DNA of 64,000 nucleotides from Vitis vinifera (lineage: Eukaryota > Streptophyta > Magnoliopsida > Vitales > Vitaceae): NCBI RefSeq assembly GCF_030704535.1, contig NC_081821.1, forward strand, positions 6,463,001 through 6,527,000. The letters are read 5' to 3'. Below the pieces are notes generated by a model. The model was given only the letters and a program-made list of their open reading frames with translations. It did not search any database and was not told where the DNA came from. Positions 35,536 to 46,933 of the stretch are shown one piece after another. The number at the start of each line of letters is the position of its first letter. The first letter of the stretch is position 1. Both the position numbers and the translations under genes were made by a program.

Positions 35536-36767
35536 AACATTTGCTTTAAAATGTTTACCAAAACAAATTTTCTTTTATTTTTATATTAATGAAAAAAATT
35601 AATCTCCCAGCTTTGTCATAATAGGCAAATTCAATTTCTTTAGGCAAAATTAAGCTAAATTTTTTTTTAAATTTAATTAAATTGCTTTAATCTTATATAT
35701 TTTGAATGAAAATTAAATTTATTATAAATCAGTAAAATTATCATTCACAAAAAAAATTGTTTATGATTTAAATATATTTTACTTTTGTCCTATTTTTTTT
35801 TCAAGAAATTTTAAATTAATAATAATAAGTTCCAGTGAATATTTAAAAGTTATAACTCTAAAAACTTAATTCACATTTATTTAAACATCCATGTAGAATC
35901 AACATTTTCAATTAATTTAAAAAATAAAAAATTAGGATTTCATGCATTTTCCCAAATTACAAATTATGAAAATTAATAAATTCGTCTTATGAATGGAACA
36001 CATATTCTAATCACAAATCTATAAACCCAAAGATCACTACTTAAAAGTTTTCATTCCCTCGATACAAATTGTTTTTTAAGAATACTTTTTTTAAAAAGTA
36101 AAAAGTAAAAACAAAATTTGTTTGGATAAATTATTTTTAAAAATAATTTTTATTTTTATTTTGTAAAAAAAAATTGCAAATTCAATTCAAGTTTTTATTA
36201 AAACTAATTAAAAAAATAGTTTTTAATGAATATATGAATAGTAGTTGTACATACAAAATTCTTGAAGTTCTACAAATTTAACAAAACTAGTAGAAAAATA
36301 ATTCAAACGAAAATTTGTAGTAATGTGATTGTGGGGTACCAACTAAATAGTAATTTTCTTTGGTCTTTCGGTTTAATTACGATGTAAAACACTATGAAGA
36401 AAGATCACTTGCCTTTTTCTCCTTGCAAAACCTCTTTGATTGTTTTGTCGATACTCTCCATTAAAAAAAATTCATGATTATTTATAAATAAAATTGAGTA
36501 ACTAAATTTAGAATCCCAAAATTTGATTTATCAATTCAAAAAATTTGGTTCCGATTTTAGCGACTTGTATAATTCTTTAAGAAAATTTGCTAATAAAAAA
36601 ATATTTATTTTTTAATTTTTCTGTGACTTCGATTGAAATATTTTTTCTTTTAAACATTTGTCAACACTTCAATTGTTTGATTTGTTTTATTTGCAAGGCC
36701 TGATTTTATAGCCTTCCAAATTTCATCACCTATCATCCTTTTGAATAAATGTCACATATTTATATCA
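35536..36767. other. AT-rich intergenic DNA
   Basis: Very AT-rich host DNA between two retrotransposons. No gene, RNA or ordered repeat was recognised. Confidence 0.5.
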
Positions 36768-36772
36768 CTTGT

Positions 36773-38751
36773 TGATTCGTGCCCACTTGGTGTCTCAGTT
36801 GATTCATGTCCAGCTGGTGCTCCTTGATTGAGGGAGTAATCAACAAAATTTATAACCTATTACACCATGAACTAGGGTAGCAAAGACAAAGCTACTATAG
36901 CATAGTGGCTCTAGGATCATTCACTGGGATAGGTTTTCACTCCACAATTGATATTAATTCAAAGATGAATTGGTGCTTTTTCATTTCAAGGTTAGCTTTA
37001 AAAGAAAACATAAAGATGTTTGAATAAAAAAGGTTGGTTTTAAACTAACCAAAAATAGTAACTGATTTTAATTACAAAGAAAAGTGTCTCTTGGAGTTTA
37101 GATCACTAGGCTCAGGTTCCTTATACAAAAAGGAAGTTTCAGTCACTTGTTTCTTTTCCTCGCATTGGGGATTTAACATATAGTTATTTCCCGAACCGGT
37201 GTGGTACAGATGTTTCCCCTTAATGGGTTCAGACACTAAATCCCTCTCACTGATGCATCTTGCAATGACTCATGCCTCTCACCTAGCACTTGCCATTCAA
37301 GATGATCTTTAACCTTGGATTATCCGTCAAAAGCTCGCAAGAGATAACTAATGGATGTCTCCATTGAGTCCAAAAGCTTACCAAGTGTTGGCTATTCTAG
37401 AATATCCTACCTTCAAACCACCTCCCAAAGGCTCGCAAGAGGTAAACTAGTGCATCTCAATGGATGGAGATCACTTGTCTTACCAAGTGTTGGCCCAAGT
37501 GATTTAAAGGCGTTTTAAGTTAACTAAAAAGATAAAAACCATTAACGGGTCACACTTTCTCTTCATTAAAAACTAAAACAACAAAACTTCCAATTTATGC
37601 ATGAGGAAACTTACTCGGATTTCTTCACTCCAAGAGACAAAGAGCCTAGCCTCTCATCCTCTGAGGAAACTTCCTCAGAGTTTGATTGGCTAGAAAAAAA
37701 ACTAACGAGAAAACAAAAATATATATGAAAAGCAGAGCAAGTGCTCTGTATTTTACTTCCTTCCCAAAACTGTACAAAGTATGTGTCGTCTCCTATTTGA
37801 TCGATGTCTTGTGTAAAGGAAATTACAAACTATATATAAGAGGTTATTCACCATTTTTCTTACTTAAAGACTAAGGAATCCTATGATAGATGGGTTACAA
37901 GGAGAGTTTGGGGATTTAGACATCAAATATCTAAAGCAAAATATCTTAAAATGTCGGTCGGAAATATCGGGAAGCTTCAGGAGAACACCGCGGCATTATG
38001 TAGAAAAATATCTCAAAATATCGGTCGGACATATCAAGAAGCTTCAGAAGAACACCGTGGCACTGTGCAAAATGGTTGTGAAACTCTCCGGGTAAGCGCT
38101 ATCAGAGGATCCGGATACTTCTGACCGGGGAAGTTGAAACGCCCTCCTTTCCCATCCGGCGTCAGACGCCGGATGTGAAATATCCAGATGGAATGTCGGC
38201 GGATAAGAATTCCGGATGTGAGACATCCAGGTGGAATGTTGGCGGAACAGAATTCCGAATGTGAGACATCCGGGTGGAATGTCGACGGAGCAACTCCATC
38301 CGGATTCTCTAAGAGGATATATGGCGCGCTTCCCTATCCAGACTCCCTCAGGGAGAAGCACACGACACTCGCGATCATTACACCTCGGACGATAGCATAT
38401 TCTATCTGGATATGTTGTCCAGATCATTGGCTAAAGTGCACAAGCCTTGCTACGTCATTCCGACAGCCTGCCACAGCCCATGTTCCGCCGTCCTCCGATA
38501 GTGTGTCCGGACGCCCTGTTCGGACATCTTTTGCAATGGATTCCAAAGAACTCTCCTCAATCTCGGATTGCTTTGGTGATAAAAAAGCTATCAAAACACC
38601 AAAACTTAACACAATTTGATTAGAATTGATTGCAAGGGTCCTTAATATGTTAATTGGGTTAAAAGGTGATAACTACTACTCAAAAGTGTTTAAAAAAGTT
38701 AATTACAAGCTATGAAATAACACTTTTTTGAGTAGTAATCACTCCCCCCAA
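36773..38751 (-). repeat. Athila-like element 3' LTR (left)
   Basis: 1979-bp LTR, TGATTCGTGCCC to GTAATCA. It contains a 66-bp tandem pair (about 37938-38070) and three copies of a 45-bp unit around GGATGTGAGACATCC (38175-38300). Small ORFs in it also occur in the other LTR and are not genes. Confidence 0.92.
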
Positions 38752-40559
38752 CCGACATATTGCTAGTCCCTTAACAATGGAGAAGAGAAAAATAAAAATA
38801 AACAGTACTATAATTTACAACATCATGCTTATCAAAAATCAATTTTCAAGTGGCATGATGATCTAACTCTCACATGGAACATTAAAGAAATAAAACTTAA
38901 ACTTCAACAAGAGTTATCAAATAACTTATCTAATCACAATTCTTAAAGAGAAGACATTATGCAAATTTAAGCTTTAAAAGAGTTTCCACTCCCAAAGGGC
39001 CAAACCTTACTCTTCCACAAAAATCTAAGTATTATTTATTAGCTTCCGAATATAGTATGTTGAACTAATCTCTCCCCCCAACCTAGTTATTTTTCAAAGC
39101 TTAGCAAACTGGTCAACCTCCAATAGGCTAAGAACGCACCTCTTTTTTCACAATTTTTTTCTTGTAGGAGTACAATGCTTAAAGGTATTTTTTTTCTAAA
39201 TTGTCTATGTAACGGGGGTCCATCGATGACTCCCAACCAATTAAGGTTTAGGGCATCAAGCTTTAAGGATCTTTCAACCACTAACTCCTCAGATTTTACC
39301 CCGGACTTTTGAGAATGAATTTTAATACCCAAGCACCTATAGTATGTTAAACTTCACCTATTCACCCTTGTAACGAGCATTGAGGTCGGTGACTCCCAAC
39401 CAATGAAGGCTTAGGGCACCAAGTTTTAAAGATTTTTACCATATACCTCTCAGACCTTGCTCGGGTTTCAAGGCAAGCAAACATTTTTTTTTTCTTTCTT
39501 TTTTCAAAGGCTCATTGGCCTTTTATAAGGTGTCCCAATGCTATTAAAAATGAGGTCAAAGGTACTAAGTCTAAAATTTTCCTAAGTCAAGAGGGAAATA
39601 GTTTTTCATCTTATAATCGGAACCTATTGTGCACAGTGTGTGAATAGCTTAAAGTGGAAGACATAAGCTTGAATTCAATAGAAACTTCAACAATTCATCA
39701 ATTTTAATAAACATAATACAAACTCTAAGTCAAGTAAAAAGACAAAAATTCAATTTCTTCTTTTTCATTTTTGAGAATTTTTCCTTAATAACCATGGAGA
39801 GTAGAATAAAAACTTTAAAAAATTTTAAAATTAAGAAAAAAGTAACTAAATTACCAAAATAACTTAGCATTAATAACTAAACTTACTTCCTCAACTCTCC
39901 CCCCAACCAAGTTGAACACTGTCCTCAATGTGACAAAAGCGATTGAAAAATAGGGAGGAAGTGGTACCTCCTGAGTGACATGGAGTCTGAGTCGTATAGG
40001 AGAAACCACATGTTTCAAAGAAAACAACCAAGTTAGTGAGTAGAGGAAATAGAAAAATACCAAGTTTAAACAAAAATGATGTCTATATATGATGTATCAT
40101 CAGTAATACATCCAATCCCAGAATATAAGACATCAAAATATGGAATTATTTATACTAATATAATATGTAAAGACAAAAAGTAAAGAGATGATCAAGTAAT
40201 GGTAGAGTTTTGTGGAGCTGATGCATCTGTGGTGGCCTCTTGAGTGGGTTGGATCAGGACTTTGACTTCTATTTTGATAGTCTCCTTAGATGGAATAATC
40301 TTCTCAACTGGAGCTCTCAGTTGGAGCTATGGGCTTTGATGGTTTAAGGAGGTAAGAAATGGAGTGAGAGGCTTGGTGTGTGTGATCTCAGGGTGCGCGA
40401 GGCTCTCCTCTTCAGATGCATGGACATTCCTCTTGATTTTGATCATCCAAAAACCTATATTACATCAAAACAAATTAAAATTAAAGCATTGAAATCAAAA
40501 TTTAAAACATGTAAAAAAAACAAAACAAAAAGATATGGACTAGCTAGTCTTTAAAAAGA

Positions 40560-41615
40560 CTAAGTCCATAAAAAAATTTGATCCTGATTTAGCTTGCCCG
40601 GATCCCATATGAAGTTTGCATCCCTCACTTGAGACTTTCTCTGTATGATTTTGCCATACAAAGCTTGGGGGAAAAGTGGATGCATGTGTTTCTTTATCAT
40701 TTCTTCCTTGATGACTATCCTCTGTGGTTCTTCGTCTACATTTAGATCATAGTCATTTTTCTTTATGCTTTTCCCCTTTTTCTTTCCTTTGATTTCCTCC
40801 ATCTTTTCTTTCTCTGTTTCACTCTCTACCTTATGCTCTAGCTTGCATGTGGGTAGATGAACCTCTTTACCACTCCTCAAAGTGATAACCGTTTTAACTT
40901 CCTTCACCATTGAAGATTCTCCCTTCTTAGCCTCCATTTCATGGATACCCTTGGAATTTTGATAAGGTTGAGAAGGAGAGTTTTCTTTCTCTTGCATTGT
41001 GTTGAGGTTGGCAAACCTTGAGATTGAATCTTGGAGATTATCTATCTTCTGAGATAGATCATTTTGCACTTCATCCATCATTTTGTTCAATGAACTCTCT
41101 ACACTATCAATTCTTTGACTGAGCTGAGCATTGATGGATTTCTGAGCTCCAACAAAGTCTCCCACGACCTTGCTAAGATTCACCATAGCTAGTTTAAGGT
41201 TCGAGGCTTGTGGAAGTGCTTGAACAGGTTGCTTGTACTGAGGTGGCTGCGGTTTCCAAGAGAAATTTGGATGGTTCCTCCAATTGGAATTGTAGGTGTT
41301 GCAATCACCAAACATTTCCCTCACGGTTGGAATGGTAGGACACTCCTTCACCAAGTGCTCATAAGATAGACAAATGACACAAGGCATAACTTGCAATGGT
41401 GTTTGAGAGATGGCTTGCACTTCTTGCATTTTCGTCATTTCTAGCTCTTCCAATCTTCTTGCCATAGCTGCAATATTTGCCTTCATCTCTATGCCGTCAT
41501 TCAAAATATACATCTCACCCTTAGCATTAGGTTGAGACGTCATTCTCCCTATATTTCTAGCATTTGGTCCATCCCATCCTCTTGAAACTTCAGCCACATA
41601 ACTCATGAAGTTCAT
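40560..41615 (-). CDS. Athila-like gag protein
   Basis: Open reading frame of 351 residues on the minus strand. A zinc knuckle C79-X2-C82-X4-H87-X4-C92 (CVICLSYEHLVKEC) is followed by a proline/glutamine-rich stretch, a coiled-coil segment with SQRIDSVESSLNKMMDEV, and a lysine/glutamate-rich tail. This layout matches the C-terminal half of Athila-type gag; the N-terminal capsid part is missing, so the ORF is probably a truncated gag. No stop breaks it. It is the only sizeable ORF in the element. Confidence 0.75.
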   Translation of the reverse strand: MNFMSYVAEVSRGWDGPNARNIGRMTSQPNAKGEMYILNDGIEMKANIAAMARRLEELEMTKMQEVQAISQTPLQVMPCVICLSYEHLVKECPTIPTVREMFGDCNTYNSNWRNHPNFSWKPQPPQYKQPVQALPQASNLKLAMVNLSKVVGDFVGAQKSINAQLSQRIDSVESSLNKMMDEVQNDLSQKIDNLQDSISRFANLNTMQEKENSPSQPYQNSKGIHEMEAKKGESSMVKEVKTVITLRSGKEVHLPTCKLEHKVESETEKEKMEEIKGKKKGKSIKKNDYDLNVDEEPQRIVIKEEMIKKHMHPLFPQALYGKIIQRKSQVRDANFIWDPGKLNQDQIFLWT

Positions 41616-41892
41616 GGCTTCCTCTGCTATCTGGTATTCAATATGGCATGCACAACTAGCAATTTGTGAATTTAAAACAGAGAAAACAAAAGAAAATAAA
41701 AGAAAAACAATTCTAAGAAAAAAAAAATTAAGGTAAACTAAAAACTAAATAAAAGGTATACTAAAATATGAACAAAGAAAAATAAACAAATAAAAAGAGT
41801 TAGTAAAAGGAAAAGAAAAGTCACCAAACTTGTGATGAAGATCACAAGTACTCTAGAAAGGTCATATCACTGTAAAGTGGCACCATCCCCGG

Positions 41893-41903
41893 CAACGGCG
41901 CCA
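41893..41903 (-). other. Primer-binding site of Athila-like element
   Basis: On the minus strand TGGCGCCGTTG starts two bases after the 5' LTR end and continues CCGGGGATGG. This is the usual Athila-group primer site, complementary to a tRNA 3' end (tRNA-Asp by recollection). Confidence 0.8.
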
Positions 41904-41905
41904 TT

Positions 41906-43830
41906 TGATTCGTGCCCACTTGGTGTCTCAGCTGATTCATGTCCAGCTGGTGCTCCTTGATTGAGGGAGTAATCAACAAAATTTATAACCTATTACACCA
42001 TGAACTAGGGTAGCAAAGACAAAGCTACTATAGCATAGTGGCTCTAGGATCGTTCACTGTGATGGGTTTTCACTCCACAATTGATATTACTTCAAAGATG
42101 AATTGGTACTTTTTCATTTCAAGGTTAGCTTTAAAAGAAAACATAAAGATGTTTGAATAAAAAAGGTTGGTTTTAAACTAACCAAAAATAGTAATTGATT
42201 TTAATTACAAAGAAAAGTGTCTCTTGGAGTTTAGATCACTAGGCTCAGGTTCCTTGTGCAAAAAGGAAGTTCCGGTCACTTGTTTCTTTTTCTCGCATTG
42301 GGGATTTAACATATAGTTATTTCCCGAACCGATATGGTACAGATGCTTCCCCTTAATGGGTTCAAACACTAAATCCCTCTCACTGATGCATTTTGCAATG
42401 ACTCATGCCTCTCACCTAGCACTTGCCATTCAAGGTGATCTTTAACCTTGGATTATTCGTCAAAAGCTCGCAAGAGATAACTAATGGATGTCTCCTTAGA
42501 GTCCAAAAGCTTACCAAGTGTTGGCTATTCTAGAAAATCCTACCTTCAAACCACCTCCCAAAGGCTCGCAAGAGGTAAACTAGTGTATCTCAATGGATGG
42601 AGATCACTTGCCTTACCAAGTGTTAGCCCAGGTGATTTAAAGGCGTTTTAAGTTAACTAAAAAGATAAAAACCATTAACGGGTCACACTTTCTCTTCATT
42701 AAAAACTAAAACAGCAAAACTTCCAATTTATGCATGAGGAAACTTACTCGGATTTCTTCACTCCAAGAGACAAAGAGCCTAGCCTCTCATCCTCTAAGGA
42801 AACTTCCTCAGAGTTTGATTGGCTAGAAAGAAAACTAACGAGAAAACAAAAATATATATGAAAAGCAGAGCAAGTGCTCTGTATTTTACTTCCTTCCCAA
42901 AACTGTACAAAGGATGTGTCGTCTCCTATTTGATCAATGTCTTGTGTAAAGGAAATTACAAACTATATATAAGAGGTTATTCACCCTTTTTCTTACTTAA
43001 AGACTAAGGAATCCTATGATAGGTGGGTTACAAGGAGAGTTTGGGGATTTAGACATCAAATATCTAAAGCAAAATATCTCAAAATGTCGGTCGGAAATAT
43101 CGGGAAGCTTCAGGAGAACACCGCGGCATTGTGCAGAAAAATATCTCAAAATGTCGGTCGGACATATCAGGAAGCTTCAGGAGAACACCGTGGCACTGTG
43201 CAAAATGGCTGCGAAACTCTCTAGGTAAGCGCTATCAGAGGATCCGGATACGTTTGACCGGGGAAGTTGAAACGCCCTCCTTTCTCATCCGGCGTCAGGC
43301 ATCGGATGCGAAATATCCGGATGGAATGTCGGCGGAGAAGAATTCCGGATGTGAGACATCCGGGTGGAATGTCGACGGAGCAACTCCATCCGGATTCTCT
43401 AAGAGGATATGTGGCGCACTCCCCTATCCGAACTCCCTCAAGGAGAAGCACACGTCACTCGCGATCATCATACCTCGGACGATAACATATCCTATCCAGA
43501 TATGTTGTCCAGATCATTGGCTAAAGTGCACAAGCCTTGCTACATCATTCCGACAGCCTGCCACAGCCCATGTTCCCCCGTCCTCCGATAGTGTATCCGG
43601 ACGCCCTGTTCGGACATCTTTTGCCATGGATTCCAAAGAACTCTCTTCAATCTCGGATTGCTTTGGTGATAAAAAAGCTATCAAAACACCAAAACTTAAC
43701 ACAATTTGATTAGAATTGATTGCAAGGGTCCTTAATATGTTAATTGGGTTAAAAGGTGATAACTACTACTCAAAAGTGTTTAAAAGAGTTAATTACAAGT
43801 TATGAAATAGCACTTTTTGAGTAGTAATCA
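41906..43830 (-). repeat. Athila-like element 5' LTR (right)
   Basis: 1925-bp LTR. It matches the left LTR throughout but has one fewer 45-bp unit of the GACATCC repeat, which accounts for most of the 54-bp length difference. Confidence 0.92.
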
Positions 43831-43835
43831 CTTGT

Positions 43836-44246
43836 CAAGTTCAAATTTTATTCAAATAAAAAGTCACAATTTTGTTGATCAATTTAGTGGTCATTTAATA
43901 TTATAATAAAATCATTAATCATATTTTTTTTTATAAGTTTTATAAAAATAAGTAAAGTAATGTCCTTATAATATTTTGTTAAAAATAATAAATAACAATT
44001 TTTAATATTATTTTATTTTAAATAAATTCAAAAATAAATAAATTTAAATTTTTAATTATAAATGAGTCAAATTCTTTATTACATACATACATTTAATGCT
44101 AAATTATTGATAGATTATGAGAATTATATTTCATCTATAATTAATTAAAAACATTATTTATATCTCATTTAATTTAAAATTTATTTACCTAGTCATAAAA
44201 TATACTATTAGTTTTGGTATATTATTTTTTAAAATTATTATATATA
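43836..44246. other. AT-rich intergenic DNA
   Basis: AT-rich host DNA between the Athila-like element and Copia 2. No feature recognised. Confidence 0.45.
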
Positions 44247-44414
44247 TATATGAGATTCTGTACCATTATGATAACTTGTAAATGATCATTCATAAATATC
44301 TTGTATAACTCCCTATAAAAGGGAGAGACCCCTAATGAAATTCAATAGATTTTTCCTGTGCATTATATTCTCTCTTTCTTGCTTTCTTCTTTTTTCACTT
44401 TGTTTTATAACACG
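44247..44414 (+). repeat. Copia 2 5' LTR
   Basis: Short LTR with CTATAAAAGG promoter at about 44312 and a CT-rich end followed by AACACGTTATTAGCATGA, the place where Copia elements of this type have their primer site. The left border is approximate. Confidence 0.65.
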
Positions 44415-44633
44415 TTATTAGCATGAATAGTTTTTACAAAAGAAATAGAAATATTTTTCTCTATTCAAAGAAATAGAAAGACATTATTCCCTTCAGAGAA
44501 ATAGAAAGACTTTCTCTTTCTGTCTTCTTTCTCACAAAAAGGTATGTGATAAACTTATATCATGATTTTCTACTTTATCACCCTTTAACTCTCTATTTTC
44601 ACTTATGTTATTCGAATGCATAAATATGTATAA

Positions 44634-45250
44634 TCCTTATAACCAGAAGTTATGAGATAAATTATAAATTATAGGATAAATTCATAACCAGAAGTTATGA
44701 AAAATATATATAATCACTATAACCAGAAGTTGTGGGATAAATTATAAATTATGGGGTAAAATTCATAACCAAAAGTTATGAAAAATATGTGCAATTCCTA
44801 TAACCAGAAGTTATGGAGGAAAAATTGCAGAATTACAGATACATAACCAGAAGTTATGTATATGATCCCTAATTATTTATTTTTAATTATATGGTATAAC
44901 TAGAAGTTATACCAAACAATATTATAGTCAGAAGTTATAAAATAAATAAATAAATAAATGTTCATAGCCTGAAGTTATGTACAAATCTACATAATAAAAA
45001 TTCATAGCCCGAAGCTATGCACAAATCTACCTAATGAATAGTTCATAACTTGAAGCTATACACAAATTTATATAAAAAAACAGTTCATAGCCTAAAGTTA
45101 TGTATAAATTTAAATATTTTCTTGTTCTAACAAAATAATCATGGCTTGAAGCTATGAAAGATATTAATATTTTAATTTCTTTAATTTCTTTTAATTATTT
45201 TGTGTAACTAGAAGTTATACATAAATAATCCATAGCTTGAAGCTATGTAC
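44634..45250 (+). repeat. Array of 15 covarying hairpins in Copia 2 leader
   Basis: About 15 copies of a short inverted repeat with a five-base loop, consensus CATAAC-CAGAA-GTTATG or CATAGC-TTGAA-GCTATG, spaced about 25-60 bp. Examples: 44683-44699, 44839-44861 (perfect 9-bp stem), 44892-44914 (perfect 9-bp stem), 44963-44979, 45003-45019, 45086-45102, 45140-45156, 45231-45247. The second stem pair is A-T in some copies, G-C in others and G-T in between, so pairing is kept while sequence changes. The loop always ends AA. It lies between the 5' LTR and the lost gag, where retrotransposon RNAs carry packaging or dimerisation signals. The function is not known to me. Confidence 0.85.
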
Positions 45251-45394
45251 AAATTTGAATATTTTATTGTATTATATATGCTCTCATTGCTTTTATATAA
45301 CTTATTAAGTCATCATCAATGACTAATATTTTTCCATTGATTTTAACTATTTCTCTATGATAATATTTCTTCAACTCTATAAAGGCGAGGTCTT

Positions 45395-46928
45395 TGTGAA
45401 ACCAAGGTTTGATTAATCATGATTTTGATGATAACAAAACAAGGTTTAGAACTAATGATCATATTTCAAGTGTGATTAGGCAAGACAACTTCCAAAGTGG
45501 CAATCCAAAGACAAATCAAGCCAAGGAGAAATCATGAAAAAGAAGACCACCTCAAAGAGAAGAGTTTTTCAAGACCAAAGCTTCTTAAGATCTCTTTGTA
45601 ACATTGTTGGTACACTAGGATTTCCATGCATTATTTTCCTTACTTATGCACCTAAATCATCCAAGAGTTATTTTGTTTTAAATATTTTTAAAATTGGATG
45701 ATTTCATGTTTTCAACTAAAACCTTGTGTCAAATGTTGTTTCAAACTTGTTTAAAAGGTTTTAAGTTGAAAAAGTTGGTTTTTGACCCAAAAACGGCTCA
45801 ATCGGCTAAATCGGGTGAACCAGATGAATAGTAACCGGTCGAACCCTAGCTCAACCGGTTGAGGGTATGAACAGTAACCAGTTAAGGCATGAACAATACC
45901 CGATCGACCGGTACAAAATTTTCTCTCTCTTCCAGAATGCTTGTTTAACCTGTCAAGGTTGAACCTCAACCGGTTGAGGTCCGGTCGAGGTTCGGTCGAG
46001 GCCCAACGGTCACCTACCAATATTAAATGCTAACGGCTAGTCAACCGGTCGACCCATAGCTCGACCGGACGAATCCCTAAACGGCTAGTTTAGCTTTTTT
46101 CTTCTATAAAAAGGCTCCAATCTTCATTGTTTCATAAGCTAAACCTTCCCAAATCTTTCTTGATTATATTTGAGCCTTGGAAGAGTATTTTTGAGTGCAC
46201 CATTATTCCAAAACTTGCATATCTTTAGTGCACCATTCAATCCTAGTTTCTCTTGTATCATTTGAGCTTAAAGTTCTTGTGCTAGGATTTTTGAGAGATC
46301 TTTATTTGTAAACCTTTGAAAGAAAGTTTCTTAAGTGTGTGATATCACTTGAAGGGTTTTTCAAGAGTGGGATATCACTCGAGAAGTGTAAAGGGTGCTT
46401 GGAGCCAAAAGTCCAAGAATGTGAATTGGAACCATAATCCAATTGTATTGATTGAAGGCTTGGTTTGGAAGCCTTGAATTAGTGGAACCTCAAGCTTGGG
46501 ATTGAAGCTAGAGGAGAGTGGATGTAGGCCGGGTTGCGCCGAACCACTATAAATCTTGTGTTTGCATTCTCTCTTCTCTACTCTTTTAAATTATATGCAA
46601 TTGTCATTCTATTATTTATTATATACTTGCATATAATTGTTTCTTACTTTCACTTAGTCTAAATTTTTAAAAAGAGACCATCACCCTATTCACCTCCCCT
46701 TTAAGGTGATTACCATAGGTTGGATTAGCCTTAAATTTCCTAACAATTGGTATCAGAGTAAGACTTCTTGTCAAGACTTAACCGTCTAAGAAGTAATGGC
46801 TATTCCATCAACCTCATCCCAAGTTGAAAGTTTTTCAACCACCCGAACTCCACTTTTCACGGGAACCGATTATCCCTATTGGAAAATCAAAATTACCATA
46901 GGTTGGATTAGCCTTAAATTTCCTAACA
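45395..46928 (+). mobile_element. Nested LTR element with internal deletion
   Basis: Insertion flanked by GTCTT at 45390-45394 and 46929-46933. A 1351-bp 5' LTR (45395-46745, TGTGAAACC to CCTAACA) is followed by the primer site TGGTATCAGAG (46748-46758, complementary to initiator tRNA-Met) and the first roughly 30 codons of a gag (MAIPSTSSQ at 46797, Copia-like TDYPYWK). It then jumps at 46891 to the last 37 bp of an LTR (46892-46928). A deletion at an ATTACC-type microhomology removed the rest. The family is the same as the minus LTR at 31042. Confidence 0.9.
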
Positions 46929-46933
46929 GTCTT

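Larger units (their letters stand above)
36773..43830 (-). mobile_element. Athila-like Gypsy element, non-autonomous
   Basis: 7.06-kb element with direct LTRs (36773-38751 and 41906-43830) and target duplication CTTGT at 36768-36772 and 43831-43835. It reads on the minus strand: beside the right LTR is a primer site complementary to ...CAACGGCGCCA (41893-41903), the TGGCGCCGTTGCCGGGG type known from Athila elements, and next to the left LTR is a polypurine tract (38752-38758 complement). The 3.15-kb interior has a gag ORF but no protease, reverse transcriptase or integrase, so movement would need a helper. LTRs are very similar and gag is open, so it is comparatively young. Confidence 0.9.

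Noticed and set aside
37686-38619. Several small ORFs at 37686-38619 and their twins at 42819-43709
   Set aside because: They occur in both LTRs of the Athila-like element, on both strands, with no recognised domain; they are LTR sequence.
44634-45250. CRISPR-like array of short palindromic repeats
   Set aside because: Spacing is irregular, the repeats vary and covary, and the DNA is plant nuclear within a retrotransposon.
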